Shown here one piece after another: positions 11,344-22,786 of a stretch of 64,000 nucleotides of DNA. How positions within the stretch are numbered: position 1 is the first letter of the stretch; each line of letters begins with the position of its first letter. Source of the stretch: Utricularia gibba (lineage: Eukaryota > Streptophyta > Magnoliopsida > Lamiales > Lentibulariaceae); assembly GCA_002189035.1 (NCBI GenBank), contig CM007990.1, positions 5,642,001 through 5,706,000 on the forward strand. Reading direction: 5' to 3'. Under the pieces are notes generated by a model, which was not told the DNA's origin, ran no database searches, and saw only the letters and a list, made by a program, of their open reading frames with translations. Position numbers and translations under genes: made by a program.

Positions 11344-12768
11344 ATGGCGTCCGCCGTCTCCGACCGCCACGTGGTGTTGTTTCCGACGCCGGGGATGGGG
11401 CACCTCATCCCTCTTCTGGAATTCGCGAATCAGCTCTGTTCGCGCCACGGTTTCACTGCCACCTTCGTCGTCCCCTCCGACGGCCCTCTGCCCGCCGCGC
11501 AATCTGCTTTCCTCAACTCGCTTCCGCCGCATCTCAACCACATAATTCTCCCCGCTGTGGATTTGACCGACTTGCCGGCAGACGCCAAGATCGAGACACG
11601 TATCTGTGTCGGCGTCGCGAGGTCGGTGCCGGCCCTTCGTGACGCCCTGAAATCCCTGATCCAATCAGGGAACAAGGTTTTGGCCTTCATCGCTGATTTG
11701 TTCGGATTAGATGGGTTTGACGCCGCCTCAGAATTTGGGATTCCGAACTACCTGTTTTTCCCGTCCACCGCCACACTTTTATCATTTTTTATTCATTTGC
11801 CGGAGGTCGACAAAGCCGTGGATTGTGAGTTCAGAGAAATGAAGGATAAGCTTATAATTCCGGGATGCACTCCGATCCACGGCAGGGATCTTCTGGACCC
11901 GGTTCAGGATCGGAAATCCGACGCCTACAAATGGGTTCTCCATAACTGCAAGAAGTACAGAACCGCTGAAGGAATCATCGTCAACAGTTTCAGAGACCTG
12001 GAGCCTGGTCCAATTGAAGCTCTGCAGAATCAGAAAGAGGGGATGCCCCCGGTTTACGCCGTTGGGCCGCTAATCCGACCGAAATCGGAAACTGTCCAGT
12101 CACTGCCGTGTTTGAACTGGCTCGACGAGCAGCCGATTGGATCCGTTGTGTTCGTTTCGTTTGGGTCCGCCGGTACTCTGTCTCACGATCAAATCATCGA
12201 ACTTGCTCACGGATTACAAATCAGCGGTCACAAATTCCTCTGGGTTATCCGCTGCCCAAGCGTCTCCTCCGCTTCTAACGAGGCCTATTTCCGGAGTCAT
12301 AATTCTGACGACCCGCTGTCATACCTGCCGGAGGGGTTCGTGGAGGCGACGCGCGACCAAGGGTTTTTCCTTCCGTCGTGGGCGCCGCAGACGGAGATTC
12401 TCGCCCACCCCTCCACCGCCGCATTTTTGACGCATTGTGGGTGGAATTCCACCCTCGAAAGCGTAGTCAATGGGATTCCGACGATCGCGTGGCCGCTGTT
12501 CGCGGAGCAGAGAATGAACGCGGTGTTGCTCGAGGAGAATGTCAAGATTGCACTAAGGCCGAAGGTGGCGGACAACGGGCTGGTGGAGAGACATGAAATA
12601 GCGGAGGTTGTCAAAAGACTGATGCAAGGGGAAGAAGCCCAGGCGCTCCACCGCAGAGCCAGGGAGTTGAAGGCCGCCGCGGAGAGTGCCCTCCGCGACG
12701 GCGGCGCCTCCGTCGTGGCCATCGACAAGCTGGCGCGCAAATGGATGAACACAGCGTTGAGTAGTTGA
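11344..12768 (+). CDS. UDP-glycosyltransferase, UGT72-like, copy 2
   Basis: Intronless family-1 glycosyltransferase of 474 aa, very similar along its whole length to the gene at 6313-7740. I start at ATG 11344 (MASAVSDRHVV) because this aligns with copy 1. An in-frame codon at 11314 would add ten unmatched residues and is not ATG. The catalytic His lies in TPGMGHLIPLLEFA. The PSPG box runs from WAPQTEILAH (about residue 346) through HCGWNSTLESV to FAEQ, with the terminal Gln expected for UDP-glucose. It probably glucosylates small phenolics in the cytosol. Differences from copy 1 are scattered and include the acceptor-side half, so substrate preference could differ. Nothing in the reading frame suggests decay. 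Confidence 0.93.
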   Translation: MASAVSDRHVVLFPTPGMGHLIPLLEFANQLCSRHGFTATFVVPSDGPLPAAQSAFLNSLPPHLNHIILPAVDLTDLPADAKIETRICVGVARSVPALRDALKSLIQSGNKVLAFIADLFGLDGFDAASEFGIPNYLFFPSTATLLSFFIHLPEVDKAVDCEFREMKDKLIIPGCTPIHGRDLLDPVQDRKSDAYKWVLHNCKKYRTAEGIIVNSFRDLEPGPIEALQNQKEGMPPVYAVGPLIRPKSETVQSLPCLNWLDEQPIGSVVFVSFGSAGTLSHDQIIELAHGLQISGHKFLWVIRCPSVSSASNEAYFRSHNSDDPLSYLPEGFVEATRDQGFFLPSWAPQTEILAHPSTAAFLTHCGWNSTLESVVNGIPTIAWPLFAEQRMNAVLLEENVKIALRPKVADNGLVERHEIAEVVKRLMQGEEAQALHRRARELKAAAESALRDGGASVVAIDKLARKWMNTALSS

Positions 12769-13886
12769 AAGCCTTTAATTCAGTTAGTTGGCTGTTGCCT
12801 GACAATGGAATAACGACAAAATACTGGGGGGGATTTGCAATTTCAATTATCTTTTCTTTGCCCCTGTGGATGAAATCCTTGTGAACCCATATACCACCTG
12901 TCGTCCGCGTTTAGGTCAACGGCCAAAGTGTTTGTACAACAGTAAAGTATTACCCCAATTAGTAAGTAATTAATTATAATAATCACCCCCTAGATTACTC
13001 TAAGCAAGTGCCCTTTTCATGTGTGAAAACAATTAAAACATCTTAACATTAACGAATGTAATGACTTGTACTCTTTTTATATATATTCTTTGCTTAGATC
13101 ATCCAATTTTAATGATTTAGAAAATTTCTATATGTAAATTATTTTTATATCTTATACTTAATTAATGTAGAATTCGTCTAAAATACTATATACTTTATTG
13201 GGCCGGGCTCTTTCACCTCTTTTAGAAAATAGTTCCCATCGATGGTTGCCCCATTACCGGTTATTGGTTTGGGTTTGGTTGTTATTCAATTTTAAACATC
13301 ATTAGAATAAATAATACGGACTAACTACCTAATTTTCCTCTTTCCTACCCATTCATGTTAAAGTATTATATTTTTGGAAATAATGTTTAATAATAGTAAA
13401 TATATTATTAATGTTACATTGGTAGGTCATGCGCTGCTAATCTCAAATTAGAATTATAATGTGTGTATTAAAAATAAATAATTACACTTATTTTTGTCAT
13501 TCGAAAAATATTACATTTATAGTAATAAAATATCAATTTATTAAGAAATTATTCAATAACTATGAAACGGAAATATATCCCGATAAGGTGGGATGGGCCC
13601 CTGAGGAAAAGCCGCGTAATAAAAAGTCAACGCTGTTTAACGGCGGCGGCAGCGTGGGTGACCTGAAGACGACTCCCGTAGCCTGTGTGTTGTGTATCTA
13701 CGAATTAGGGAAAGAAGGTTAAAAAACAGCAGAAGCCGGAAGAGCCGATCGGACGCTGCCTTTAAATTGCGGTTATCGGCGACGATCGATCATTTGCCGC
13801 CGTCGTGTCCTTTGAGCTTCCAATTCTCCGCTACGGAAGACGCTACTCTTACTTCATCAATCGAGATTTCGTTTTTCCGATGCAAT
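12769..13886. other. intergenic, AT-rich, plus MAPKKK leader
   Basis: The first 120 bases or so resemble the 3' flank of UGT copy 1. An AT-rich region at about 12940-13560 follows, with no gene, and then the promoter and 5' leader of the kinase gene. The reading frame of the kinase is open upstream to about 13692 but has no ATG before 13887. Confidence 0.6.
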
Positions 13887-16173
13887 ATGATGCATCGGTT
13901 TCCTAAGATCTTCCCAGTCACGAGGCATCCGGCGGATTCCGCCTCACCTTCTAAAACGAAGAGGCGCCACCGGCATAATCCCTTCAGAGGCGCTGATTCG
14001 CCGACTACAACTTCGCCTTCGTATCACTCCTGCTCGGAGCAGGAATCTCCAGTAGCTAGTCTTGTGGCCTACGACAGTAGCAGTCGGAGCTTTCGTGTTG
14101 ATGGGAATGAGCAGGATCTGGAGGTACTCTGCAAATCGCTTGGATTTTCTGAGATTTCTGATTTCTCTATAGCCCCTGAGGAATACGAAGAATTGAAGTG
14201 CGGGTCTTCCCCTCTTCACGGTGTTTTTCCCAAGCTACAGTTTACAGATTCGCAAGCTGAGGATGATTTAGTTGATTCTGTGAGGCGTCCGTCTGATGCC
14301 GTGGCTCCTAGGGTTCGAGATGGTGCTATTCATGAAACAGGGGATGTTGTGGCTATTGGCGATGTCATTCACAATGATAGAATTAGGGATGATATTGTCG
14401 GCCCTAGTGTGAATTTTGAAACAGGTGAACGTGCAAGGACTGGAAAATCCAAAGCAATGCGTGAAAATGATCTAAAGGGTTTACGGCCACCGGAATTGGT
14501 GCGACCACTATTAAGGGCATTGATCCTGGCAGATGAAGATTCTAGTGCTTGGGATTTATCTAGACTTGAAACAGGGCTATCTGTGAAAGATAATGATGCT
14601 GGGATTCAAGATGGTGTTGAGGATGATGATATAAGAAGAAGGATCATGGTGAATGAAGAAAACCCTTTGCTTTCAGGATCGTGTTCCTTCACTACAACTT
14701 CGGCTGATGATGATACATCAAGTACAACAACAGAACGAATGTCCAATATTTCTCCTACTGGGAAATGTGGAGTTGTTATTGGCGACTGGCAGAAGGGTGA
14801 TCTTATTGGTCATGGATCGGTTGGGTCTGTTTATGAAGGTTATGCAGAGTAAGGGTTTGCAGAATATTTTTATTTGTGAATTTGAAATGGACATAAGTTT
14901 TATAGGGACCAGCTAGACGTTGTTCTTAATACTCGTTTACTGCTTATTTTACTGGCACAGTTGTGGACTAATTTTTGCTGTGAAGCAAGTCTCTCTTCTT
15001 GATCAAGGGGAAGAGGGGAAGCAACGGATTTTTCAACTTCAGCAGGTTTGAAACGTTCATTGGTTTGGTACTTTCATAGGCTACTGGAATTTCCTTTCAC
15101 TCTTGTGTATAATGTGTCAGGAAATTGCTCTCTTGAGTCAATTTGAACACAAGAACATTGTCCGCTACTACGGCACAAAAAGGGTTAGATACTAAGACAT
15201 GTGAAACCATATGGTGCTTGATGCTCTTACGCTATCCGCCTTAAAGTTGCCGTGCTCTTCTCGTAGGATGAATCTAGTCTTTATATTTTTCTTGAGTTGG
15301 TGCCTAAGGGCTCTCTGCTGAGTCTTTACAAGAAATACGATCTTCGCGTCACCCAAGTAGCTAATTACACGAGGCAGATTCTTCGTGGTCTCAAGTACCT
15401 GCACGACAGAAACATCATCCACAGGTGACTGTCTCTTTTCAGAGACCATTGCTCTTGTATTATCTATCCCTAAAGCTCTCTCTTATCTTCTTCCATTGTT
15501 CACCCTTTCAGAGACATCAAATGTGCAAACATATTAGTAGAGACTAATCGCTCCGTGAAGCTTGCAGATTTTGGTCTTGCAAAGGTGAAATCTTTATGCT
15601 CCACATTCTCTTCTTTTTTCCATCCTATACACCATACACCCTCGCCATTGATCACAAAACCGTTAACGCACACAGGTGATTGAACTGAACGATGTGATAT
15701 CCTGCAAGGGGACTGCTTTCTGGATGGCGCCTGAGGTCCATTTTACTTCTAACAACTCACTGCATGCACAGGACTCTTACTCACTATTGTCAACATCCCT
15801 TTCCGCTGGTGCAGATTGTTAGAGGGCAGGGGTATGGGCTCACTGCAGACATATGGAGCTTGGGGTGCACTGTGTTGGAGATGCTAACAAGAAGCTTCCC
15901 ATACTCCAACATAGAAAGAGTGAGTAGACCTCCACAAAGAAACTAAGATGTGTTGTGTGAACTGCAACTTACAAGTGCTTCCTTTTTCTTTTTCCTCCGG
16001 GTTGTCAGATGGCTGCATTGTACAAGATAGGGAGTGGGGAGAGGCCACCGATTCCCAACTCCGTTTCAGGCGATGCGCGTGCCTTCATACTCCAATGCCT
16101 ACAAATCGACCCAACTCATCGCCCAACAGCCACCCAACTCTTGGACCACTCCTTTGTCAAGAGAACAGGCTGA
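13887..16173 (+). CDS. MEKK1-like MAP kinase kinase kinase
   Basis: Ser/Thr kinase of the plant MEKK group, which phosphorylates MAPKKs in stress and defence cascades. The eight exons are 13887-14848, 14961-15045, 15121-15183, 15267-15424, 15512-15584, 15676-15735, 15815-15919 and 16009-16173. They give a continuous frame of 556 aa. Residues 1 to about 290 are a low-complexity, Ser/Asp-rich N-terminal region. The C-terminal kinase domain shows the Gly-rich loop IGHGSVGSVYEG, FAVKQVSLLDQG (ATP Lys), HRDIKCANI (catalytic loop), DFGLAK, CKGTAFWMAPE (activation loop and APE) and DIWSLGCTVLEM. It ends just after the domain (HSFVKRTG), as in MEKK1. All catalytic residues are present. The start is the first ATG of the double Met MMHRFPK. 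The closest named match by motif order is Arabidopsis MEKK1; a paralogue (MEKK2/3/4) cannot be excluded. Confidence 0.9.
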
Positions 16174-16531
16174 TGCGCTGCACGAGCAGCCTGTTCAGAA
16201 TTTTTTGCCCTTAGGATTAGAAAATGGTATAGTAGTAGGCACTTTCAGAGCCCCAAATGCTGCTGCCCAAGTCACATTTGTACCCACACACACAGGTCAT
16301 CACAACACATGCTTGAACAAAATACACAGACAGATGTTAAAAAAATAGCTTCAGCCTGGTGGCATTTTGATTAGGTGGAGTTTTGTTGGATTAGTACTAA
16401 GTAAGCACACTCGATCACACGGACATGCAGTGCCACTCCATCCGGCAAAACAATCATCAGATTCTCTGTGTTTTGTGTGTGTGTGGATATATATTTGTAT
16501 TATCATCACGCCATGGAGTATAGCTGCTCAT
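16174..16531. other. convergent 3' region
   Basis: Shared 3' space between the MAPKKK and the ORP gene on the other strand. It contains a short GT repeat near 16476. No gene seen. Confidence 0.6.
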
Positions 16532-19500
16532 CTAGATTGTGATCGGACCGAATATATCTGGGCATGATTCCCAGTTGCCTTGTTCCCTGGCTTCCCAGTA
16601 TCCACCAGTGTATCGATACGCATCGGTTTCCTCATCTTTGGCAAACCATCTTGGTTTCCATCCTCGCTCTTGCATCTTCCTCGCCTTTTGCAAAAGATGA
16701 GACAAGCAGAGTGAAACACATACGAACACAGAACCAGTAGCTGTTGCTAATGTCGCCTGGATATTACCTGGCGCTGCCGCTGCTCTAGTCTGAGTTTTTC
16801 AACATTTGCCATCTCATACTCACCATTTTCCAAGAAACGCTGGTCAGGCCTGAGTCTGGAATCTGTTGGGGGGAGTTTCTCCTGAAAGCATCTCATGGTG
16901 TTACTTATCATGATAGTGGTGTAAGAAAGCAAGCTATCAACATGCTTCACCTTTAGGCCGGGAGTCAGCTCATTCAATGTGATCGCAAAGCGAGTCAGAT
17001 TGTAACGGGTGGGACATTTGGGGGGCTTGTTGCACTTCCACAACAGGTGAGCTTCTGAATGAGAATCATTGCATTTCCCATTTGGGGTGTGCAGCTCGTG
17101 TATGAAATGCATGCTTTCATCCCATTTTCCATATAGCGTAGCTACGGTCTTTCCATTTTTGTCTTGTACCACTCCTTGCACCTGGAAGTATATCCATTGG
17201 ATGCCGGCGGCAAAAAGACTAACTTGGCCAATTATGTACTGGCAGGAAGGCATCGTTCGTAGAGAGTTCTAAAAGAATAAAGTGAAAAGCTGGGTACCTG
17301 ATGAGGGTTTCTGTCTATGATAGACTGCTCCTTGAATTTAAGTTTGCAAGAGTAGTTGCTGTTTCCTTGTATACGCATGGTGCCATAGTGATCGCAGTAC
17401 AATTTTCCCAGAATCAGGTTGTATATAGATGTTGTTACCTGATTAAAGAAAGAGGGTGTTTTCCTTATCAGAAAAAAACTTTAAAATGCACTCCGTAAAT
17501 GAAAAAAAAATACCTTGCTCCATTGGAAGACCTCTCCATCATCAAACTCGAGAACTAGCATTCCTACTGGGTCCAGCTGAATAGAACGTCCCCAGAACTT
17601 ACTTTTCAGATTGCTATCACCGTAGAACTTCCAGCCTGTGCCCTCACAATGACAGGCCACGATCATGGGATGATGACTCACCTGCCACAAACGGCATAAC
17701 CGGGCCCATTCAAGTTACAAACTTGAGCATAGCTAACGACGTCACAAGTAACCTTGAACTAATTAGAAACATTAAAAGTGAATTTCTGGGCAAAGGCTCA
17801 AGAGAGTTTATCAGGCATAAAGCTCAAAATGCTTGCCTATAAAATAAATTATACCTTCTCTGAGAAGAAACGCAGGCCCTTATCTGGGAAGTCAGCTTCG
17901 TAAGTCTCCCCTAACAAGGGATTAAACGGTTTGCATATCCTTCCATCAGTAGATGCATATCCGGATACAGCAAAAGCTGCTACATTCAGAATCCTCATTA
18001 GGCTGTTACCCTATCCAGAGAAAAGAAACACCGTGAACAAAAAAAGGAAACATAGCTAAATAAACCCAGAACCATCCAAAGATAATATGGAGAGTAGGAA
18101 ATAGTTGAAAGTAAAGCAACCAAACTGGACTGTACCAACTTACTCTCTTTCCCCATTCATAAGCTCGATCAAGAAGATATGAATATTCCAAATCCTCAAA
18201 ACATTTCTGCAGAGATGATAGAGGCTCGTTGAAGAATACAGGAAGACAAACTCGTGTAAGATCCTTGCCTATGTTATCCTTAATCATTGACCACAAGCTC
18301 ACTCCTTTCTCTATCTCAACAGGACTGGGTAACATTTTCCGGCGTTTAACATGAGGAAAGTTTCTACCGGCATATCTAATTGCAGGATCATCACCACCCT
18401 CCGTATCAAAATCATATATCTCATCATCCCCTGATGAAAATGATGACGTTCTAACCTCAGAGCCATTGCTTTTAAAAGAACTAGATGAAAGGAAATCCCT
18501 GGTGTCAAAAAATGTACTGTATTCCTCGTCAGTATCTTCTTCAGCACCATCAACCCTTTCATTCTCATCTTCAGATTCACTAGCACTTTCTACAAGAGGA
18601 ACGCAAAAAAATGCATCAAAGTCTCTTATCTATGCTTTTCTAAATGCCAAAACCAGATGTAACTGCAAAAAAAGTAACAGAATATACAGTTGTCGCAAAA
18701 CTAAAATAGAAGAAATGAATAAAAAAAGGAAGAAACTCTGGTAAATGCTCCTAAACCAATAGAATTTGTACATCATGCCTTCAATTAAAACAAGTAGAAC
18801 ATCCAAGGGTCATGCTTACCGCTGTACTTATCTTGCCTAGGAATAACGGATGCTCCAACACCTTGTATCTGCCTTTGGCTTTCGTCAACAACAGTGTTCT
18901 CCAAGTCCACCTTTTCTGTCTATTAAAAAACAAAAAAGCAACCACCTTTAGCCAACCACGGTAAGTCAACGAAAGAACACCGGATATCCGAATAATGAAT
19001 GAATAAAGAAGTACAAGTGGAGATAAAGTAAGTATCAGATCCCCATGAAGAAACGTAATTTGATCTGCACACCTCAAGCTGTCGAAGGGTATCCATAAGG
19101 CGCCAGCACTTATGCTTCAGTAGCAACAATTGGCTTTGAATTGATGCAAACTCACTTTTCATGATCTGTTCAGTATCCTGAATGCAAACCTCACTTACAC
19201 CTTCTTCCAGCAATCTTCGTCTCAACCTTTCTGTAGAGATGGACATGTTATCCACTGGAGCCATTAGCTCACTGTTTGATATCCTTGGGAACATGTCCTT
19301 CACAGCTTGCAAGGTTTCCATCCATGCCAGACGATCCTCTCTGCTCTCAGCCCGCAGACGAAGTGTCTTTGTTCCAGTAAAAATTGAGAACCTCCTATCA
19401 TCTGATCGACTCTCACGGATAGATGAAACCTACAAAATAACAGTCAATCAGATAACAATAATATCTTTTGGACATACAGGATAAGGAGATTCAAAAAATC

Positions 19501-20090
19501 TCTCAAAGACAGCAATTCCATACAAACAAGCCATCAAGTTATCCATTGTGTAGAAGCCAAGTAAGACAAAGCAAATAAGGGAACCGAATAACCTTCAAAT
19601 GGATTTCGCCAACGGGTTTCCTGTTTTTACAAAAATGATTACTGTTACCATCTTTGTGATGATAACGGGTGCTGTTCTGCCTTGAAATCCGCCTCATAGA
19701 TTCTTCTCCAATAACTCTGCATCCCTTCTCAGTCTCTTCACTGATAACAATCCTATCCGGCCCATGAATCTTATAATAACTAAGCACTCCATCAAGCAAA
19801 ACAAACCATCTAGGCCTCCACCCCTTACCATAATTCACCCATTTATACAACACTCCCGACACGCCGTTGCCCACAATATCATTGATCTTCAGATCAATAT
19901 TATGCTGACTATGACTCTGACCATTACTGTTAACGAGGGCAGCAGCAGACTGAATCTCATCACGCACCGCAGTCGCCCTGGCGGCGCACGAACTCTGACC
20001 TCTCCCCTGCGGATCGGAAGACGTCAGAGCCAGATTCATATCGGAGTTGTTGTGCATAGTCATCGGCGAAACACAACAAAACGGGTGCAT
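16532..20090 (-). CDS. oxysterol-binding protein-related protein with PH domain (ORP1 type)
   Basis: Multi-exon lipid-transfer protein that is predicted to exchange sterol and phosphoinositide at membrane contact sites. The N-terminus [10 protein letters not shown] is typical of plant ORP1-class proteins; an in-frame ATG ten codons upstream (20120) is an alternative start. The PH domain follows: [29 protein letters not shown], then [25 protein letters not shown] and [13 protein letters not shown]. After a helical part ([19 protein letters not shown]) and an acidic linker comes the ORD domain: [19 protein letters not shown], then [10 protein letters not shown], and the signature [13 protein letters not shown]. 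Near the end are [15 protein letters not shown] and [14 protein letters not shown], before IFGPITI-stop. The gene converges on the MAPKKK. All exon pieces are in one protein order, and I saw no frame break. Confidence 0.9.
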
Positions 20091-21015
20091 TTCAATAACA
20101 CCAAGATCAGCATAACTCAAACATCAATCACCCAATCAACAGCCACACTAGAAAGCAAATTCCTTCCTCAGGAATAGAATCCGGTACGCCGCGGCGACGA
20201 AGCAGATTCCGATTCCGATTCCGGTGAGCGGAGGGGGAATTTGACTTCGGGTTTCTAGAAATACACCGTCTTTAAATCTACTCTCCTTGTCCCCGCACCT
20301 AATCTACCTCCAAATAACATTTACAAATGACCTGCCGGCTCCGGCGATTATTCCTATTAGAATATCCGCCTTCTTGTTCCCAGTTTTTTCAAATAAACAA
20401 TATATTCTGCTAATATTTTCCAGAGTATCAATAAATGCAAAAGACACTGACAATGGACAACTTGTTATTAAATTATTATAAATGAATTATAAAAGTGCTG
20501 GGAAAATTATGCCATCATGTTTACTTTAAAGAGCCAGATGTGGCATTATCTCTGGCTCATCCAAAGCGTAGGAGCACCAGCTGTGGGAGGATTTTGGTGA
20601 GCTCTGGCCATGGCGAAACCTGCAGGGACACCATAGTCGTTGTTAGCTTGGAAATCATCTTAAAGCAATGCCATTAATGTGATGTGGTGTCACATGTTGG
20701 GGCACAGCTAAAGCACAGAGACGGGTATAGAGACATGGGGCATGGTGGATTCTAACCAAGACCAAAGTTCAACAGAGAAAGGGAAAGGGTAGACAGGAAT
20801 AGGGGAAAATATGAACTGGAATCCATTCAAAATCCACTTTGGGGGTCAAGTATTCTACTGTTTTCAGAGCATTTGAGCCTTTAATACCACTTATGTACAG
20901 CACTAATGAAGGCTACAGCACATTAAAAAAAATCGAAAATTTTAGCTGAATGAGCATGGAAGATGTTTGATCACATGTAACTATCGGGGACATCAACTAG
21001 ACTTACTCCAATTCC
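20091..21015. other. intergenic, ORP promoter and GASA promoter
   Basis: Divergent promoter space of the ORP (-) and GASA (+) genes. I see no coding sequence. Confidence 0.6.
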
Positions 21016-21022
21016 TATATAA
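21016..21022 (+). promoter_or_regulatory. TATA box of GASA gene
   Basis: TATATAA lies 69 bases upstream of the GASA ATG at 21091. Confidence 0.6.
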
Positions 21023-21090
21023 GCGAAGTAAAGCTTGAACTCCATTACCTCAAGAGCTATCAATCTGCCTGTCGACATTTCCATCTCACC

Positions 21091-21357
21091 ATGAAGCCAC
21101 CCTTCCACACACTCGCTCTTCTCATCCTGATGCTGCTTGTTGCTCTGATTCCATCATCCACTGTTGGGGATGGCTTCTGTGATTCCAAGTGTGCTGTGCG
21201 GTGCTCCAAAGCAGGGCGCCAGAATCGCTGTCTCAAATACTGTGGAATATGCTGCCAGAAGTGCAGGTGCGTACCATCTGGGACTTATGGGAACAAGGAC
21301 GAGTGCCCCTGTTACAGAGACTTGAGAAACCCTAAAGGAACCCCCAAATGCCCATGA
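21091..21357 (+). CDS. GASA / snakin-type cysteine-rich secreted peptide
   Basis: Small secreted peptide of 88 aa from the gibberellin-stimulated GASA/snakin family, which act in growth, redox control and antimicrobial defence. Residues 1 to about 25 are a hydrophobic signal peptide ([20 protein letters not shown]). The mature part holds 12 cysteines in the family spacing, including [21 protein letters not shown], and ends in KGTPKCP. There is almost no variable linker between signal and Cys domain, as in snakin-1-like members. The gene is a single uninterrupted exon here. A TATA box at 21016-21022 and AATAAA near 21433 frame the transcript. Confidence 0.95.
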   Translation: MKPPFHTLALLILMLLVALIPSSTVGDGFCDSKCAVRCSKAGRQNRCLKYCGICCQKCRCVPSGTYGNKDECPCYRDLRNPKGTPKCP

Positions 21358-21776
21358 ACATGATCAATCAAGCATCAGCTACTTGCCCATGTTCCATAAA
21401 GTTCTCACCTGCATCTGTAATCCTACTACATGAATAAAGAGGGCTACACATTTCTCACACGAGAAATGCATACCTTGTTACTATACATTTCGTCTCAGAA
21501 AGTACATGCAAACCACGCTGCTTAAAGCACATCACCATCACACAAACTAGCTTTATCTTTACTGATTCATGCTGATCATAATCACATGATCATATAGCAG
21601 GATGATCTTAGATGTTTGCAGGAGTGCTGCGGTATACTAATAGAAACAAGACTCTTCTGAAACATTGCATACAGTATGCTGAAACGTGAACAGAGGGTTT
21701 GTGAATGATCAAACATTCAGAAGCGAATTTCGTCCAGATAAGTAAACAAAGTTTAACAAATCAGAGAAGAGACGTT
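21358..21776. other. convergent 3' region
   Basis: 3' flanks of the GASA gene and of the small membrane-protein gene on the other strand. No gene seen. Confidence 0.6.
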
Positions 21777-22113
21777 TCACGTTTCAGTACTGGAATCCAA
21801 TGGCGGCTGGGACATCATCATCTTTTGGCGTTCTGCGTGTTCCCTCTCGCAGGCGGTGATCCCCACAATGATATCAACCATTGTGCCCGTGGTGCCGAAG
21901 AACACAAGCGGCCCCAGAGATTTACGCTTGATACCCACCGGGATTGCGATCAAAGCCCCCGCAATCGAGAAAACCCAAGTCCCTAGGGCACTGAAAACGC
22001 ATTTTTCGATTCTTCACCGTTCCGGAAAGCGAAAAAACAGGAAAATTACAAACCATAACATACTTCGCCACGGTACAGTCATCGAGTTGCTTCACATCCC
22101 CCTTCTCACCCAT
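21777..22113 (-). CDS. small predicted membrane protein, unknown function
   Basis: I do not recognise a named family. The likely model has two exons, 22050-22113 and 21777-21982, giving 89 aa. The N-terminus is MGEKGDVKQLDDCTVAKYVM. It is followed by one or two hydrophobic segments (TWVFSIAGALIAIPVGI and LGPLVFFGTTGTMVDIIVG), a conserved-looking ITACEREHAERQ and a short tail ending in DSSTET. The donor GT at 22048-22049 with acceptor TAG at 21983-21985 is the only pair I found that keeps the frame; using the stronger-looking CAG a few bases upstream breaks it. Upstream in its promoter are TGGGCC/T motifs (about 22200-22255), often seen near housekeeping genes. The existence of the gene is likely, but the splice junction is less sure. 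Confidence 0.6.
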
Positions 22114-22786
22114 CACGGTTTTCGCGCTAATTTCAGCCCTTCCCCAAAACCACACTACTCGGCAACGGAGGAAAAACCAGGCGGCGAAGACGACAACTTT
22201 CTGGGCTTTTGCACCTCATCAAATGGGCCGATGTAATGAAACGTCGCCAAGCCCATCACGATCCAACTCCAGCGGGACAGCCATGTGGGACCCACACTTA
22301 CAAAGGCAACCCTTCTAAAACCAACTCATTCCTTATCAACTTACCATAATAATTTATACCTTCTAAATATATATCAAATTTTATTTTACCGATATTGATT
22401 TTTTAGAATCAATTCAATTCTATCGAAAAAGTACAAAATGGTAACTTCTCTATCAATTAATATTTTTTTAGAATTTATTCTATATTTATGTCTATTTTTT
22501 GATAAAATAATTACAATCATTATTATTTTTAAATTGCTTTTTTATAATGACATATTTATGTAATATTTTTGTAATATAAATGATTTATAAAATAAGATTG
22601 TTAATAAATGTGGATAAATATATCATTTATGTATAAAAATTAAATATAATATTAATTTCCATTTTACAAAAGTTTTTAGTAAGGTGGGAAAACGTTATTG
22701 TATAAAAAGTATGGTAGTGCCATATAGAACAGTACCGTCGCCGCCGATACCCAACCGCTGGCCGTGGAAACTGCCGAGAACTGAGA
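22114..22786. other. divergent promoter region, AT-rich centre
   Basis: Promoters of the small membrane protein (-) and the aminotransferase (+), with a very AT-rich block at about 22320-22680. No gene seen. Confidence 0.6.

Noticed and set aside
13692-13886. Upstream extension of the MAPKKK frame
   Set aside because: The frame is open but contains no ATG before 13887, and it reads as a leader, not as conserved protein.
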